Shown: positions 7,939-16,797, counted from the first letter of the stretch. The stretch: 44,037 bases of DNA from an uncultured Methanobrevibacter sp. (GCA_902785855.1 CADAAJ010000016.1:1-44037); one strand, 5' to 3'. Notes: a model not told the origin generated them from the letters alone. Numbers and translations are program-made.

Positions 7939-10584
7939 TTATTTGAAAATGCATATTGTTTCATCTTTATTCATATCATGATATAATTCTGCTTTATTTT
8001 TATCAAAATCAATAACCTGTATCATATCATAGGTTTCATCATTTAAATTTGGATTAATTTCTTTTAATATATTGGGATAATCAAATAACATATTTTGATT
8101 AAATTCTATTTTTTTCTCATTTTCAAATAATGCACCATAATATATTTCAGCTTCCACTAAATCCTGGAACATATGACTTCCAAAAGATAATTCGGGCATA
8201 TAACCAACTTCACTGTAGGATTCTTCCAAAATTGCAGTGAAATGGCTAATGTCTGCAAATACTACTGGAATTCCTAATTCTGGGGATGATGTTCCAATTC
8301 TTCCAGGAACTATTAGTATTGCTGTTTTATTATTGTTTTTACAATAATTATTCACATCGCTAATTACTCTGGATATTGAACTTTTTTTAGCATATGGATA
8401 TTCATAATATTTGTGTGGATTAACATAACATATGGTATCAATTTTATTTTTTCGTGACATTCCCATTGATGATTCTTTAATATGGAAGAAAACATTCTTA
8501 TTTTCAGGCATTTCGATTGCTTCATTATTTGTTGAAACTTGGAGTGGGCGGCACTGTAATAAATTTATATTAAATGAATTGTCTTTGCCGAAATTAACTG
8601 TATATTCAATATCAACCGGATAATCATAAGCATTTTCTAGTGTATTTAAAATTTCTTTCATTACATCTATGAAGTCATGATTTTTTACAATACCTTCACA
8701 ATTAACAAATACTATTTCACGACGTTGTCCACGTTCACGAAACATTCTTTCAGCATCTCTGTCATGTTCTACTAAAACTTTTTTAGAATATCTTGGAATT
8801 ATGTCTAATCCTTCATCAACAGGTATGTCATGCAAACTAATATTTTTTAAATCAATAACATCCAGATAGTGTTGTGAATATCTATGTTTTTCTTTTATTT
8901 CATTTATTAATGTTATTTCTGGTTTATCAAGGTTTACAATTCTAGGATAATCTTTTTTTGTTCTATCTACTGCTTTTGTACCAAGGCCCATTACAAGTCT
9001 TAACATACCTTTGCTATTGTCCATATTTGGGAGTGGTGAGTATGGACTGTATGAAAATCCGACACCTGCTGCGGTTGGAAATAGATAATCTCCATAGTAA
9101 GAGCCTGATACTCTCTGAACCAAAAGTGCCATTTGTTCATCAACATTATCTAAATTATTAATTTTCCTATATTCTAAAGCGGAAATATTCATAGTACTTG
9201 AATAGACAGTTTTTACCGCATCTTCAAAAGCGGATAAACGTTCTTCAAGGCTACCTCTATTTGCACAAAATACTGATTCATATTTGCCTGCAAATGCATT
9301 ACCATATCCATCTTCTAGAAAACTACTTGACCGGACAATTATAGGATTTTGCCCAAAGTAATCTAAAATATGAATAAATTCTTTTTTTATTTCATCTGAG
9401 AAAGTACCTTTTTTAAGAGCTTCTTCTAATTCTTTACCATATTTATAATATCCTTCAGGGGTTTTTTGTTCTACTCTAAGGTCCCATAAATCATTTGAAA
9501 CAATATATGTATAAAATAAATCAGAACCAATATAAAATGAATCATCAGGTTCAAAAATATTATTATATATGTCAGGACAATTTTTTTCAATTATTTTTCT
9601 TGCAAGCAACATTCCGCAGGTTTTACCACCTACCAAACCACTTCCTACTCGACGGTCATAGATGGTAATATAATCTTCAAAATTAAAGTATTCTTTAATT
9701 TTAGAAAGCATTTTTTCGTCTTTTGTCATCATTAGCTCACAAATTTTGTCACAATCTTCATCAATATTTTTTCCCTCTTCATATTTCATTCTAACATGAA
9801 GCATATATCTCTCCCAACTATCTAATGTTTGGCCATTTTGATATTTGTCTGAATTATTAATTGTTTTATAATATTTGTTAACTTCATGACCTTCTTTTAG
9901 AACTTTGACTGATCCTGTTTGTGGATTAAATTTATGTCCTAAAAACATGGTTTGTGAATATCTGTTCCATACTTTTAATGGAGAAACATAAATTTCTTCA
10001 GGTGAATTTGAATATACATTCAAAAACAATTGTGTAGTTTCACGAATTTTAGCTATTGCATCATAAGAATGTCTTCCACGAATTATTGGGAAAAATGCTA
10101 CGGTATCTAGTTTAAATAAAAATGGACAAGTAACTTTAAAAAAGTTACCCATCATTAAATCTGTTGACCAAACAGCTTGAAGGTCACTTAAACAATCAAA
10201 AACATAGAATGCATCAAATCCTTCTTTTTCTATAATTCTGTGAACTTCTAATGTAAATGTTTCAAATTGGTTATAGGGATTTACCTGATAAATTTTTATT
10301 CCATCACGTTCAATCATGCAAAATTCTGTATCTGGGTTATTCTGCTCAATTTCTAGTAATTTAAAGTCTTTGTCAGTCATTTCTATTAAGGGTGGATGTT
10401 TGGAAAATCGGATATATATCAGATTTCTCTTATCCTCTTTTGCCTGTTTTACATAGGGATTGACAAAGTATGAAAATTCATTTAAATTTGTAACATTCCA
10501 TACTACATTGTCTCCTAAACGAATATTGTCTAATGCTTTATCAAGTCCTGGAATTCCTGATTTGATTCTGTCGAATGCTGTCAT
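7939..10584 (-). CDS. KaiC-like/PEP synthase N-terminal domain fusion protein
   Basis: 881-aa protein with two recognisable parts. Residues 1 to about 220 resemble a KaiC/RecA-type domain (GIPGLDKAL at the start, a hydrophobic strand plus Asp in FYVFDCLSDL, and PIIRGRHSYDAIAKIRETTQLFL), but the Walker A P-loop is replaced by WNVTNLNEF, so it probably does not hydrolyse ATP. From about residue 310 a PPDK_N (pyruvate phosphate dikinase/PEP synthase ATP-binding) domain follows: VGGKTCGMLLA, IIVRSSSFLEDGYGNAFAGKY and LLQCRPLQ. The swivelling phospho-histidine domain and the PEP/pyruvate domain of true PEP synthase are absent; instead there is a C-terminal part with GRIGTSSPELGIPVVFADIS. The gene starts 25 bases after the FMN glutamate synthase gene and ends at a strong terminator, so it looks like the last gene of that operon. 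Function unknown. Confidence 0.75.
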   Translation of the reverse strand: MTAFDRIKSGIPGLDKALDNIRLGDNVVWNVTNLNEFSYFVNPYVKQAKEDKRNLIYIRFSKHPPLIEMTDKDFKLLEIEQNNPDTEFCMIERDGIKIYQVNPYNQFETFTLEVHRIIEKEGFDAFYVFDCLSDLQAVWSTDLMMGNFFKVTCPFLFKLDTVAFFPIIRGRHSYDAIAKIRETTQLFLNVYSNSPEEIYVSPLKVWNRYSQTMFLGHKFNPQTGSVKVLKEGHEVNKYYKTINNSDKYQNGQTLDSWERYMLHVRMKYEEGKNIDEDCDKICELMMTKDEKMLSKIKEYFNFEDYITIYDRRVGSGLVGGKTCGMLLARKIIEKNCPDIYNNIFEPDDSFYIGSDLFYTYIVSNDLWDLRVEQKTPEGYYKYGKELEEALKKGTFSDEIKKEFIHILDYFGQNPIIVRSSSFLEDGYGNAFAGKYESVFCANRGSLEERLSAFEDAVKTVYSSTMNISALEYRKINNLDNVDEQMALLVQRVSGSYYGDYLFPTAAGVGFSYSPYSPLPNMDNSKGMLRLVMGLGTKAVDRTKKDYPRIVNLDKPEITLINEIKEKHRYSQHYLDVIDLKNISLHDIPVDEGLDIIPRYSKKVLVEHDRDAERMFRERGQRREIVFVNCEGIVKNHDFIDVMKEILNTLENAYDYPVDIEYTVNFGKDNSFNINLLQCRPLQVSTNNEAIEMPENKNVFFHIKESSMGMSRKNKIDTICYVNPHKYYEYPYAKKSSISRVISDVNNYCKNNNKTAILIVPGRIGTSSPELGIPVVFADISHFTAILEESYSEVGYMPELSFGSHMFQDLVEAEIYYGALFENEKKIEFNQNMLFDYPNILKEINPNLNDETYDMIQVIDFDKNKAELYHDMNKDETICIFK

Positions 10585-10609
10585 AACAATCTCTCCCTAT
10601 ATTTTAATC

Positions 10610-12097
10610 TTAATATTTTTTACTGACCATTGGAACTCCAGTTAATTCAGAAGCTTCCATGGTTAATGCTACTAAATCTTGACGTTCAAGATTTTCAATG
10701 TCTGTATTTCCGGCCTGTTGAGTTAATGAAGTTACTTCTTGAGTCATAGCATCAATATAATTTGCAACTTGTTGACCTTTTCTTATAGGGTCAAGTCTTC
10801 TTCTAAGTACTCTTTCTTGTGTTGCAATTCCTTTTGGGCAAATACCTTCAGAACAAGACTGGCAAACTTTACATCCTATTGAAATTAAAGCTGATGTTGC
10901 AATATATACTGCATCTGCACCTAAAGCTATTGCTTTTGCCACATCAGCCCCTGATCTTATTCCTCCTGCTGCTACAAGGCTTACTTCATTTCTTAAATTA
11001 ATCTCTTTAAGTGCATCATCAGCTTTTACTATTGCTTCTATTGTAGGGATACCTGCATGTTCTGTAACAACTTCTGGGCTTGCACCGGTTCCTCCTTGCA
11101 TACCATCAACTACAATTATGTCTGCACCTGCTTTTGCAGCAATTTTTACATCCTGTTCTACTCTACCTGATGCAAATTTTACTATTATTGGTATTTTCCA
11201 ATCAGTAATTTCTCTTAATTGATTAATTTTCATACCTAAATCTTCAGGTCCTACAATATCCATATGTCTTGCAGGACTTAAAGCGGAAGTTCCTTCAGGA
11301 ATATTTCTAACCCGTGCTACATCAGCAGTTACTTTATGTGAAAGTAAATGTCCTCCCATACCAGATTTTGCACCTTGTCCTATTTTTATTTCAACTGCTT
11401 CTGCATTGTTTAAATAACTTGCTGAAACTCCAAATCTTCCTGATGCATACTGTGCAATTAATTTATCGGCATAATGTCTTTCTTCTGGAAGCATTCCTCC
11501 TTCACCAGTATTGGCAATTGAACCTACTTTACTGCTCCCAATAGCTAGTGCTATTTTTGCTTCTTTACTTAATGCACCAAAAGACATTGCTCCAATCATT
11601 ATTGGAGTATTTATTTCAATTGGATTTTCTGCAAATCGATCTCCTAGTACTACGGATGTTTTACAGGTTTCTCTGTATGAATCTATTGGTGGTCTTGATA
11701 CTTGTGCAGGTAATATGCTTAAATCATCAAATGTTGGAATTTTTCTTGTTAATCCACAACCACGTAATTTATAGCTTCCTGTTTGGCTTTTACGTTTAAT
11801 TTCAACCATTGTTGAATTTGACCATACTCCTCTACCTTCATCAACAAGAGGTCTTACATATATTGCATGTGTTGGACACATTTCTTCACAGATTTTGCAT
11901 CCTACACATTTTTCCTGATGTATTGGAAGAGGTTCATCATTAATTACTTCATATACATTGTGGGGACAATTTGAATAACAGCTATAACAATTTTTACATG
12001 ATGATTTTTTAGGATTGTCACATAAATACCAACAACAACCGGGTCTATCATTGCTCTGTTTACATATTTCTAGTTTTCTTTCAACAGTAAATGACAT
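10610..12097 (-). CDS. gltB: glutamate synthase, FMN-binding synthase subunit (archaeal type)
   Basis: 495-aa core subunit of the split archaeal glutamate synthase, which uses electrons to turn 2-oxoglutarate plus ammonia from glutamine into glutamate. An N-terminal cysteine-rich part carries ferredoxin motifs (CKNCYSCYSNCP and CVGCKICEEMCP). The FMN barrel follows: MIGAMSFGALS, ANTGEGGMLPEE, QGAKSGMGGHL, VDGMQGGTGASPE and AAGGIRSGADVAKA. The cluster-binding segment CKVCQSCSEGICPKG lies near residue 410. The ATG directly follows the stop of the FrhB-like gene, with a strong GAGGAGG site upstream, so the electron-input subunit and this subunit are made together. Confidence 0.92.
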   Translation of the reverse strand: MSFTVERKLEICKQSNDRPGCCWYLCDNPKKSSCKNCYSCYSNCPHNVYEVINDEPLPIHQEKCVGCKICEEMCPTHAIYVRPLVDEGRGVWSNSTMVEIKRKSQTGSYKLRGCGLTRKIPTFDDLSILPAQVSRPPIDSYRETCKTSVVLGDRFAENPIEINTPIMIGAMSFGALSKEAKIALAIGSSKVGSIANTGEGGMLPEERHYADKLIAQYASGRFGVSASYLNNAEAVEIKIGQGAKSGMGGHLLSHKVTADVARVRNIPEGTSALSPARHMDIVGPEDLGMKINQLREITDWKIPIIVKFASGRVEQDVKIAAKAGADIIVVDGMQGGTGASPEVVTEHAGIPTIEAIVKADDALKEINLRNEVSLVAAGGIRSGADVAKAIALGADAVYIATSALISIGCKVCQSCSEGICPKGIATQERVLRRRLDPIRKGQQVANYIDAMTQEVTSLTQQAGNTDIENLERQDLVALTMEASELTGVPMVSKKY

Positions 12098-13171
12098 TTA
12101 ATAAACCTCCTCATCAATATTTTTCATTGCTTTGAAAACAGGACAAACAGAATATTTTGTTCCTCCAGATTTAACAACTTCATCAATATCTTTTGTTATC
12201 TTTGCGTAAGGTTTCCAGGCTAAATGGTCCTTTTTATCAACAATAAGTGCATCAGTCACTATATTGTTGGTTAATAAATAATCTAATAGTGTTGTAACAA
12301 TGGATCCGTCTTGACCCTGTGTGTGTTTTAATGATTTAACTGAGATTATTTTTATAAAGTCTCCAAGTGCTTTTGAATTGTCATTTATTAAATCAGAAGG
12401 TATATATGTTCTTGGACAAACAGTAAAACACATGTGGCAATCTTGATGGCATTCACCTTTTATTAATGGTTTTGTATCATTTATTGTTATTAAACTGTCT
12501 GGGCATGCATATTCACAAGCTCCACAAAGTACACATGCACCAACATCAATAACATTTGATTTTAAATCTAAAAATTGGGATTGTGAGATTTCTTTAGTTA
12601 TGGAATCGTCATTTATATCTCTTTGGTATAAAACTGGCCGGGCTAAGAATTCTCTTCTTTCAATTGTATCTATATTTTTGTTTATTTTGCTTTCTGCAAT
12701 TTTATTAAGAAGTTTAAATTGTGTTTCTGTAAGTTCTTTTGTTTCAATAAATTTTTGTTTTATTGCTCCATTAACAATTTCTTCACCTTTTTTAGTTCTA
12801 ATAATTAATGTTGACCAATTATCATCAGATCCTATTGAACCGATTGATATGTCGGATGTTTCGGATGTTAATTCGACACATATGTTACAATTTTTTCTGA
12901 TTATTCTTTTAGCTATGGATAAAGGTATTTTCACTGTTTCTTTAGTTTTTAATAATAGGGATATAAATCCTTTATCTATCTGGAATTTTTCAATATCGTC
13001 CATTTTTAAATCATATTCTCTTAAAAGATTTTCAAAATATTTATATGAAAAATTTTCCATACAAAATAGCCCTAATTTTACATCAATAGGGCTATCAGTA
13101 TAATATTGTAATTTGGATGCTGCCATAATTTCACATGGTGTTCCAACCATGGCAATTTTATGTTCGCTCAT
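12098..13171 (-). CDS. F420 hydrogenase beta-subunit-like (FrhB) electron-input protein, permuted halves
   Basis: 357-aa iron-sulfur flavoprotein of the FrhB/FpoF family, which usually binds FAD and exchanges electrons with coenzyme F420. The order of its parts is unusual. Residues 1-180 match the second half of canonical FrhB (VGTPCEIMAASKL, GLFCMENFSYKYF, NCNICVELTSETSDISIGSIGS, WSTLIIRT). A two-cluster ferredoxin insert follows (CVLCGACEYACP, CHQDCHMCFTVCPR). The last 75 residues match the first half of FrhB (GQDGSIVTTLLDYL, then GGTKYSVCPVFKAM). The start codon has GGAG eight bases upstream and lies 11 bases after the GXGXG gene. From its place it likely feeds F420H2 electrons to the FMN subunit. 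Confidence 0.85.
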   Translation of the reverse strand: MSEHKIAMVGTPCEIMAASKLQYYTDSPIDVKLGLFCMENFSYKYFENLLREYDLKMDDIEKFQIDKGFISLLLKTKETVKIPLSIAKRIIRKNCNICVELTSETSDISIGSIGSDDNWSTLIIRTKKGEEIVNGAIKQKFIETKELTETQFKLLNKIAESKINKNIDTIERREFLARPVLYQRDINDDSITKEISQSQFLDLKSNVIDVGACVLCGACEYACPDSLITINDTKPLIKGECHQDCHMCFTVCPRTYIPSDLINDNSKALGDFIKIISVKSLKHTQGQDGSIVTTLLDYLLTNNIVTDALIVDKKDHLAWKPYAKITKDIDEVVKSGGTKYSVCPVFKAMKNIDEEVY

Positions 13172-13182
13172 TTTTTTAGCTC

Positions 13183-13836
13183 CTATTGTTTTTTAATAAT
13201 TTTTTTAAAATTTGTATAATCTGTATCAGTTAATTCAAAATCAAATTTTGTTAAGATTTCTTTTAACTCTTTTTGGTCTTCAAGTGTGGTTTTTTCCATA
13301 ATAGCATTTTTTCCTAAACTTTTAACATTTCCGAGAACATAAATTGTTCCACTCATGATAGATTCTCCGACATCATCGGTTACATCACCAAGTATTATAA
13401 TTTTTCCTCCCATCATAAGTAATCCTGTCATGTATCCACTATTTCCATCAATTATTACAGTTCCTCCTTTCATAATTTCTCCAGTTCTTGAACCTGTATT
13501 TCCTTTAACTATTACAGTTCCACCATAGATTCCTTGTCCTGCACCATCACCAGCTGTACCTTCAATAATTAATTCTCCTTTTGTCATATTATCTCCAGCA
13601 AACCAACCTGCATTTCCATTGATATGTATTTTTGCTCCATTTATCATTGTTCCAACAAAATAACCTGCGGACCCATTGATTTCTATATCAATGTCTTCAA
13701 TTAAACCAGCACAAAGGTTGTGTTTGGATTCCGGATGGTTAATAATGAGTTTATCATGATACATAGCTTGTTTTTTTATAATGCGATTTAATTCTTTTTC
13801 TTCCATATTTTTTGCATTAATTACATATTCTTTCAT
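13183..13836 (-). CDS. glutamate synthase GXGXG-domain subunit
   Basis: 217-aa stand-alone equivalent of the C-terminal GXGXG beta-helix domain of bacterial glutamate synthase, a structural element linking the amidotransferase and synthase parts. Repeats of the form G-x-A/T-G-x-x-x-G are visible all along the middle: NGSAGYFVGTMINGAKI, NGNAGWFAGDNMTKGEL, EGTAGDGAGQGIYGGTV, KGNTGSRTGEIMKGGTV and DGNSGYMTGLLMMGGKI. It lies between the amidotransferase and FrhB-like genes with short gaps, so all are presumably one transcript. The same domain also occurs in formylmethanofuran dehydrogenase subunit C, but the neighbours decide for glutamate synthase. Confidence 0.9.
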   Translation of the reverse strand: MKEYVINAKNMEEKELNRIIKKQAMYHDKLIINHPESKHNLCAGLIEDIDIEINGSAGYFVGTMINGAKIHINGNAGWFAGDNMTKGELIIEGTAGDGAGQGIYGGTVIVKGNTGSRTGEIMKGGTVIIDGNSGYMTGLLMMGGKIIILGDVTDDVGESIMSGTIYVLGNVKSLGKNAIMEKTTLEDQKELKEILTKFDFELTDTDYTNFKKIIKKQ

Positions 13837-13851
13837 AGATAAAACTCCTTA

Positions 13852-14769
13852 TTAAATTGTATACGCTCTTGTTTCACCAGGTGCAATTTGTTCTATTTTA
13901 TCAGAGTCAATAACATTATGTAATGCCATTTCTTCAGAAGCTATTGCAAAAATTTCATCAGTTTCTACCATTACTCCTGGCCTAAGGCCAAGTTTATCTT
14001 TTGCAATACCAATACCATTAGGTGTTCCAACTAATATTGAAAATGGCCCATCTAAATCAATTACTGCTTGATTTAGAGCTTCTTCTAATTTATATCCTTC
14101 ATTAAGTTTATCTGCCATATAATGAACAATGCATTCAGTATCATTAAATGATTCAAAAGTATGGCCTTTTCTTTCTAAAGGGTCTCTTATTTTCCAATAA
14201 TTTGTAATTTGACCATTATGAACAACTGTTATGTCTGGTATAATATAACTTTGATATGGATGTGCATGATAACGATCTACACCACTTTCTGTTGCAAATC
14301 TGGTATGTCCTATTCCATGTGTCCCTATTCTATTTTCTACATCAAATCGTTCAGCTATATCTTTTACTTTTCCTATGTCTTTTATCATTTCAAAAGAATG
14401 TGAACCGTTTATAACTCTCACATTTTCTAATTCATCAATTTCCATTATGTAAGGTTGTAGGAGAGAATAGTCATCTAATCCTATTTTACATTTATATACA
14501 TCTGAATCTCCTACGGATTTTATTATTTCTTCTTCAAATACGGGGCTTATTTGTGTTAATAATGATTTTAAATTATCTAATACACCTCTTTTTCTTTTTA
14601 CTTCTATATTTAATTGATAATAATTTTCAGGAAAATTTAAACTACCATATATTGCATAACCTGCTGAATCTGGTCCTCGGTGTTGTAAAGATTCTAACAT
14701 GGATGTTAATGATTTTCCTACATTGTGAGTTTTTTTATCTTTATATATTATGCCTGCTATTCCACACAT
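13852..14769 (-). CDS. glutamate synthase amidotransferase subunit (class II)
   Basis: 305-aa class II (Ntn-type) glutamine amidotransferase. The chosen start gives MCGIAGIIYKD, in which Cys2 becomes the N-terminal nucleophile after Met removal; an upstream in-frame ATG would bury it and is rejected. A perfect GGAGGT lies six bases before this ATG. Other family motifs are LQHRGPDSAGYA, THGIGHTRFATESG, HAHPYQ and VVHNGQITNYWKIR, with FNDTECIVHY further on. It releases ammonia from glutamine for the FMN subunit. It is the first gene of the glutamate synthase operon. Confidence 0.93.
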   Translation of the reverse strand: MCGIAGIIYKDKKTHNVGKSLTSMLESLQHRGPDSAGYAIYGSLNFPENYYQLNIEVKRKRGVLDNLKSLLTQISPVFEEEIIKSVGDSDVYKCKIGLDDYSLLQPYIMEIDELENVRVINGSHSFEMIKDIGKVKDIAERFDVENRIGTHGIGHTRFATESGVDRYHAHPYQSYIIPDITVVHNGQITNYWKIRDPLERKGHTFESFNDTECIVHYMADKLNEGYKLEEALNQAVIDLDGPFSILVGTPNGIGIAKDKLGLRPGVMVETDEIFAIASEEMALHNVIDSDKIEQIAPGETRAYTI

Positions 14770-14774
14770 TTTCC

Positions 14775-14830
14775 TACCTCCATAAAATGGGTGAATATGC
14801 ATATTTTAAGTTAATTTGAAATATATTTTA
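14775..14830 (-). promoter_or_regulatory. promoter and ribosome binding site of the glutamate synthase operon
   Basis: On the minus strand a TATA-like AAAATATATTTC (about 14818-14829) lies some 50 bases before the amidotransferase ATG, giving a short leader that contains the strong GGAGGT site at 14775-14780. No NrpR-type GGAA-N6-TTCC palindrome was seen here. Confidence 0.45.
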
Positions 14831-14987
14831 ATAAAATAACTTATTTTATTTGTTTAATTTATCATATGCCTTAAATAAAGTTATAATACAAATTTTTCAT
14901 ATGCCTTTAATTTTTTAATTCTAATTACAAACTATGACTTTTTATTTCAGTTTTAATTTTATTGTTTCCTTATTTTTTTCACTCTCC

Positions 14988-15046
14988 AAAAAATTAATAT
15001 ATATTAACAGTCAGTTTAAAAAATTTAAATTTGACTGCTGTTAATG
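14988..15046 (-). terminator. glnA terminator hairpin
   Basis: About 14 bases after the glnA stop the minus strand has TTAACAGCAGTCA, a loop, then TGACTGTTAA: a 10-bp stem with a 3-base bulge. A T-rich tract with six T follows at 14988-14995. It separates glnA from the glutamate synthase operon, whose own promoter follows. Confidence 0.6.
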
Positions 15047-15059
15047 ATAAAAGAAAAAT

Positions 15060-16397
15060 TTACACATTTAAATATTCATCTCTTTCATAATCGAATACTT
15101 GAATTCTATAAGCATCCCATTCTGCTCTTTTGATATTATAGAATTGATTAAATACCTTTTCTCCTAGAGCATTTTTAATTACTTCATCTTTTTCTAATGA
15201 ATGGTATGCTTCCCATAAACTTGTTGGTAAATTATTAATTCCTTTTTTAATGATTTCATCTTCCGAATATGCAAATAAGTTTTCTTCTGTTGGTTCTCCA
15301 GGGTCAATTTTATTGTCCATTCCATCTAAACCTGCTTCAAGTAATGCTGCGAATGCTAAATATGGATTACATGATGGATCAGCTGATCTACATTCAATTC
15401 TTGTACCTAATCCACGTGATGCAGGAATTCTTAATAGTGTTGATCTGTTTTTAAATCCATAAGCAATATAACATGGTGCTTCATAACCTGGTACTAAACG
15501 TTTATAAGAGTTAACTGTAGGGGATAAAATTGCTGATAATGCAGGGGCATGTTCTAATAATCCTCCTATGAAGTATAGTGCTTCTTGGGAAATTTGAGTT
15601 TCAGTATTTGGGTCGTAAAAAATATTTTTTCCATTTTTAAATAAACTTTGATTACAGTGCATTCCGCTTCCATTAATTCCTAAAAATGGTTTTGGCATAA
15701 ATGTAGCTTTAAAACCTAAATTATTAACTAGTGCTTTAACAGCTTCTTTAAATGTTATAACTGCATCTGCAGTTTTTAAAGCATCTGCATATTTGAAGTC
15801 TACTTCATGCTGTCCTGCTGCTACTTCGTGGTGACTTACTTCAACATTGAAATCTAATTTTTCTAAACCTAGTACGATTTCTCTTCTAATATCTGTTCCT
15901 TGGTCTAGAGGTTCTACATCAAAATATTCAGCTTCATCTGCAGGTATATAATTTCCGTTTTCATCTTCTTTTATAATGAAAAATTCAGGTTCAGGACCCA
16001 TATTAAATTGGTATCCTCTTTTTTCTGCCAATTGTAATGATTTTTTAAGCACGCCTCTAGGGTCTCCATCATAGGGTTTTCCTTCTGTAGTAAAGATATC
16101 ACATATGAATCTGCTGGTACCTTTTGATTCAGGTCTCCAAGGGATTGTTGAAAATGTATCAATATCTGGTTTTGCAAGTAAATCACTGTCATTAATTGAA
16201 GCTAATCCTGCAACTGATGATCCATCAAATAATAATCCGTCATTTACGATTTCTTCAACATCATTTGCATTTTTAAGGGGGACAGCCATACTTTTTGGTA
16301 ATCCATGTATGTCTGAGAATTCTAACTTCAAAAATTTTATGTCATTTGCTTCTATTGTTTTTATGATTTGGTCTAATTTAGTATCTTTTGCTGACAT
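15060..16397 (-). CDS. glnA: glutamine synthetase type I
   Basis: ATP-dependent ligation of ammonia to glutamate; with the downstream glutamate synthase it makes the GS-GOGAT route of nitrogen assimilation. The 445-aa protein has the GSI beta-grasp start ([19 protein letters not shown]), the latch/active-site element LFDGSSVAG, the metal/glutamate-binding MGPEPEFF, the [15 protein letters not shown] helix, [12 protein letters not shown] and [20 protein letters not shown]. The length matches the short GSI-alpha type. GTGAG precedes the ATG. Its promoter region contains a palindrome that fits the NrpR nitrogen repressor. Unusually it has a ~115-base leader. Confidence 0.96.
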   Translation of the reverse strand: MSAKDTKLDQIIKTIEANDIKFLKLEFSDIHGLPKSMAVPLKNANDVEEIVNDGLLFDGSSVAGLASINDSDLLAKPDIDTFSTIPWRPESKGTSRFICDIFTTEGKPYDGDPRGVLKKSLQLAEKRGYQFNMGPEPEFFIIKEDENGNYIPADEAEYFDVEPLDQGTDIRREIVLGLEKLDFNVEVSHHEVAAGQHEVDFKYADALKTADAVITFKEAVKALVNNLGFKATFMPKPFLGINGSGMHCNQSLFKNGKNIFYDPNTETQISQEALYFIGGLLEHAPALSAILSPTVNSYKRLVPGYEAPCYIAYGFKNRSTLLRIPASRGLGTRIECRSADPSCNPYLAFAALLEAGLDGMDNKIDPGEPTEENLFAYSEDEIIKKGINNLPTSLWEAYHSLEKDEVIKNALGEKVFNQFYNIKRAEWDAYRIQVFDYERDEYLNV

Positions 16398-16492
16398 TTT
16401 CTCACTTCATTTTTTAACTACATTATTCATTTATTTAAATCATTGAAGGTTTTATAATTCTTTTTTATTAGATGATTTAACTAAATACATAA

Positions 16493-16514
16493 TCGGAAGG
16501 AAACTTCCTTCCGA
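16493..16514. promoter_or_regulatory. NrpR-type nitrogen operator at glnA
   Basis: A perfect palindrome with 10-base arms TCGGAAGGAA / TTCCTTCCGA and a 2-base centre. It contains two overlapping copies of GGAA-N6-TTCC, at 16495-16508 and 16499-16512, the operator consensus known for NrpR in Methanococcus maripaludis. On the minus strand it lies about 25 bases after the glnA TATA box, over the expected transcription start, where a repressor would block initiation. Confidence 0.75.
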
Positions 16515-16527
16515 CTAATAATTTATT

Positions 16528-16545
16528 GTAATTAATATATAAATG
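16528..16545. promoter_or_regulatory. symmetrical TATA element usable in both directions
   Basis: ATTAATATATAAAT reads as a good TATA box on both strands. On the minus strand it is positioned for a glnA start inside the NrpR-type operator, about 115 bases before the ATG. On the plus strand it would start a transcript near 16566 running into the small ORF and hairpin described next. Confidence 0.5.
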
Positions 16546-16630
16546 TTTTCAAAAAATGAATGAATATTATAAATTAAATAATTAGGCCTCTTATAATGGA
16601 GAGTATAAGAAATATTTTTCAAAAAATGAA

Positions 16631-16756
16631 ATGATTATAGTAAATAGAACTGCTAATAAACTTAAAGAGGTTTATAAAGATATAAATTTAAAGTTATTTT
16701 TAAAACATAAATCATTCTATATTTTTTTAGAATTTAATTTCATTAAAAAGAGATAA
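16631..16756 (+). CDS. possible 41-aa basic peptide
   Basis: Short ORF starting MIIVNRTANKLKEVYKDINL and ending FLEFNFIKKR, rich in lysine and aromatic residues. The stop codon lies three bases before a perfect terminator hairpin, which favours a real gene end. There is no Shine-Dalgarno sequence, and the reading frame stays open for 15 codons upstream without a start codon, so this may be the 3' remnant of a longer gene. Confidence 0.25.
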   Translation: MIIVNRTANKLKEVYKDINLKLFLKHKSFYIFLEFNFIKKR

Positions 16757-16759
16757 AAT

Positions 16760-16797
16760 GGTGTTTAACCGACTACATTAAACACCTGTGTTTTTTT
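16760..16797 (+). terminator. hairpin and T-tract terminator in the glnA-gatE gap
   Basis: GGTGTTTAA and TTAAACACC form a perfect 9-bp stem with a 9-base loop, followed by TGTG and seven T. The T tract is on the plus strand, so it would end a plus-strand transcript, although no known gene lies upstream on that strand. Confidence 0.6.

Larger units (their letters stand above)
16566..16797 (+). ncRNA. candidate small RNA divergent from glnA
   Basis: A possible ~230-base + strand transcript from the shared TATA element to a strong hairpin with T tract. It contains a 7-bp stem TCTTATA/TATAAGA (16589-16610) whose 8-base loop ATGGAGAG shows a Shine-Dalgarno-like purine run, and a 41-codon ORF near its end. 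A regulatory RNA, a small-protein mRNA or a decayed gene are all possible. No homology is known to me. Confidence 0.35.

Noticed and set aside
10584-10609. Intact PEP synthase (ppsA) call for the gene ending at 7939
   Set aside because: The phospho-histidine swivelling domain and the PEP/pyruvate-binding barrel are absent, so PEP synthase activity is not supported.
14770-14802. Upstream ATG for the glutamate synthase amidotransferase
   Set aside because: It would add 11 residues before the essential N-terminal cysteine; the perfect GGAGGT site belongs to the later ATG.
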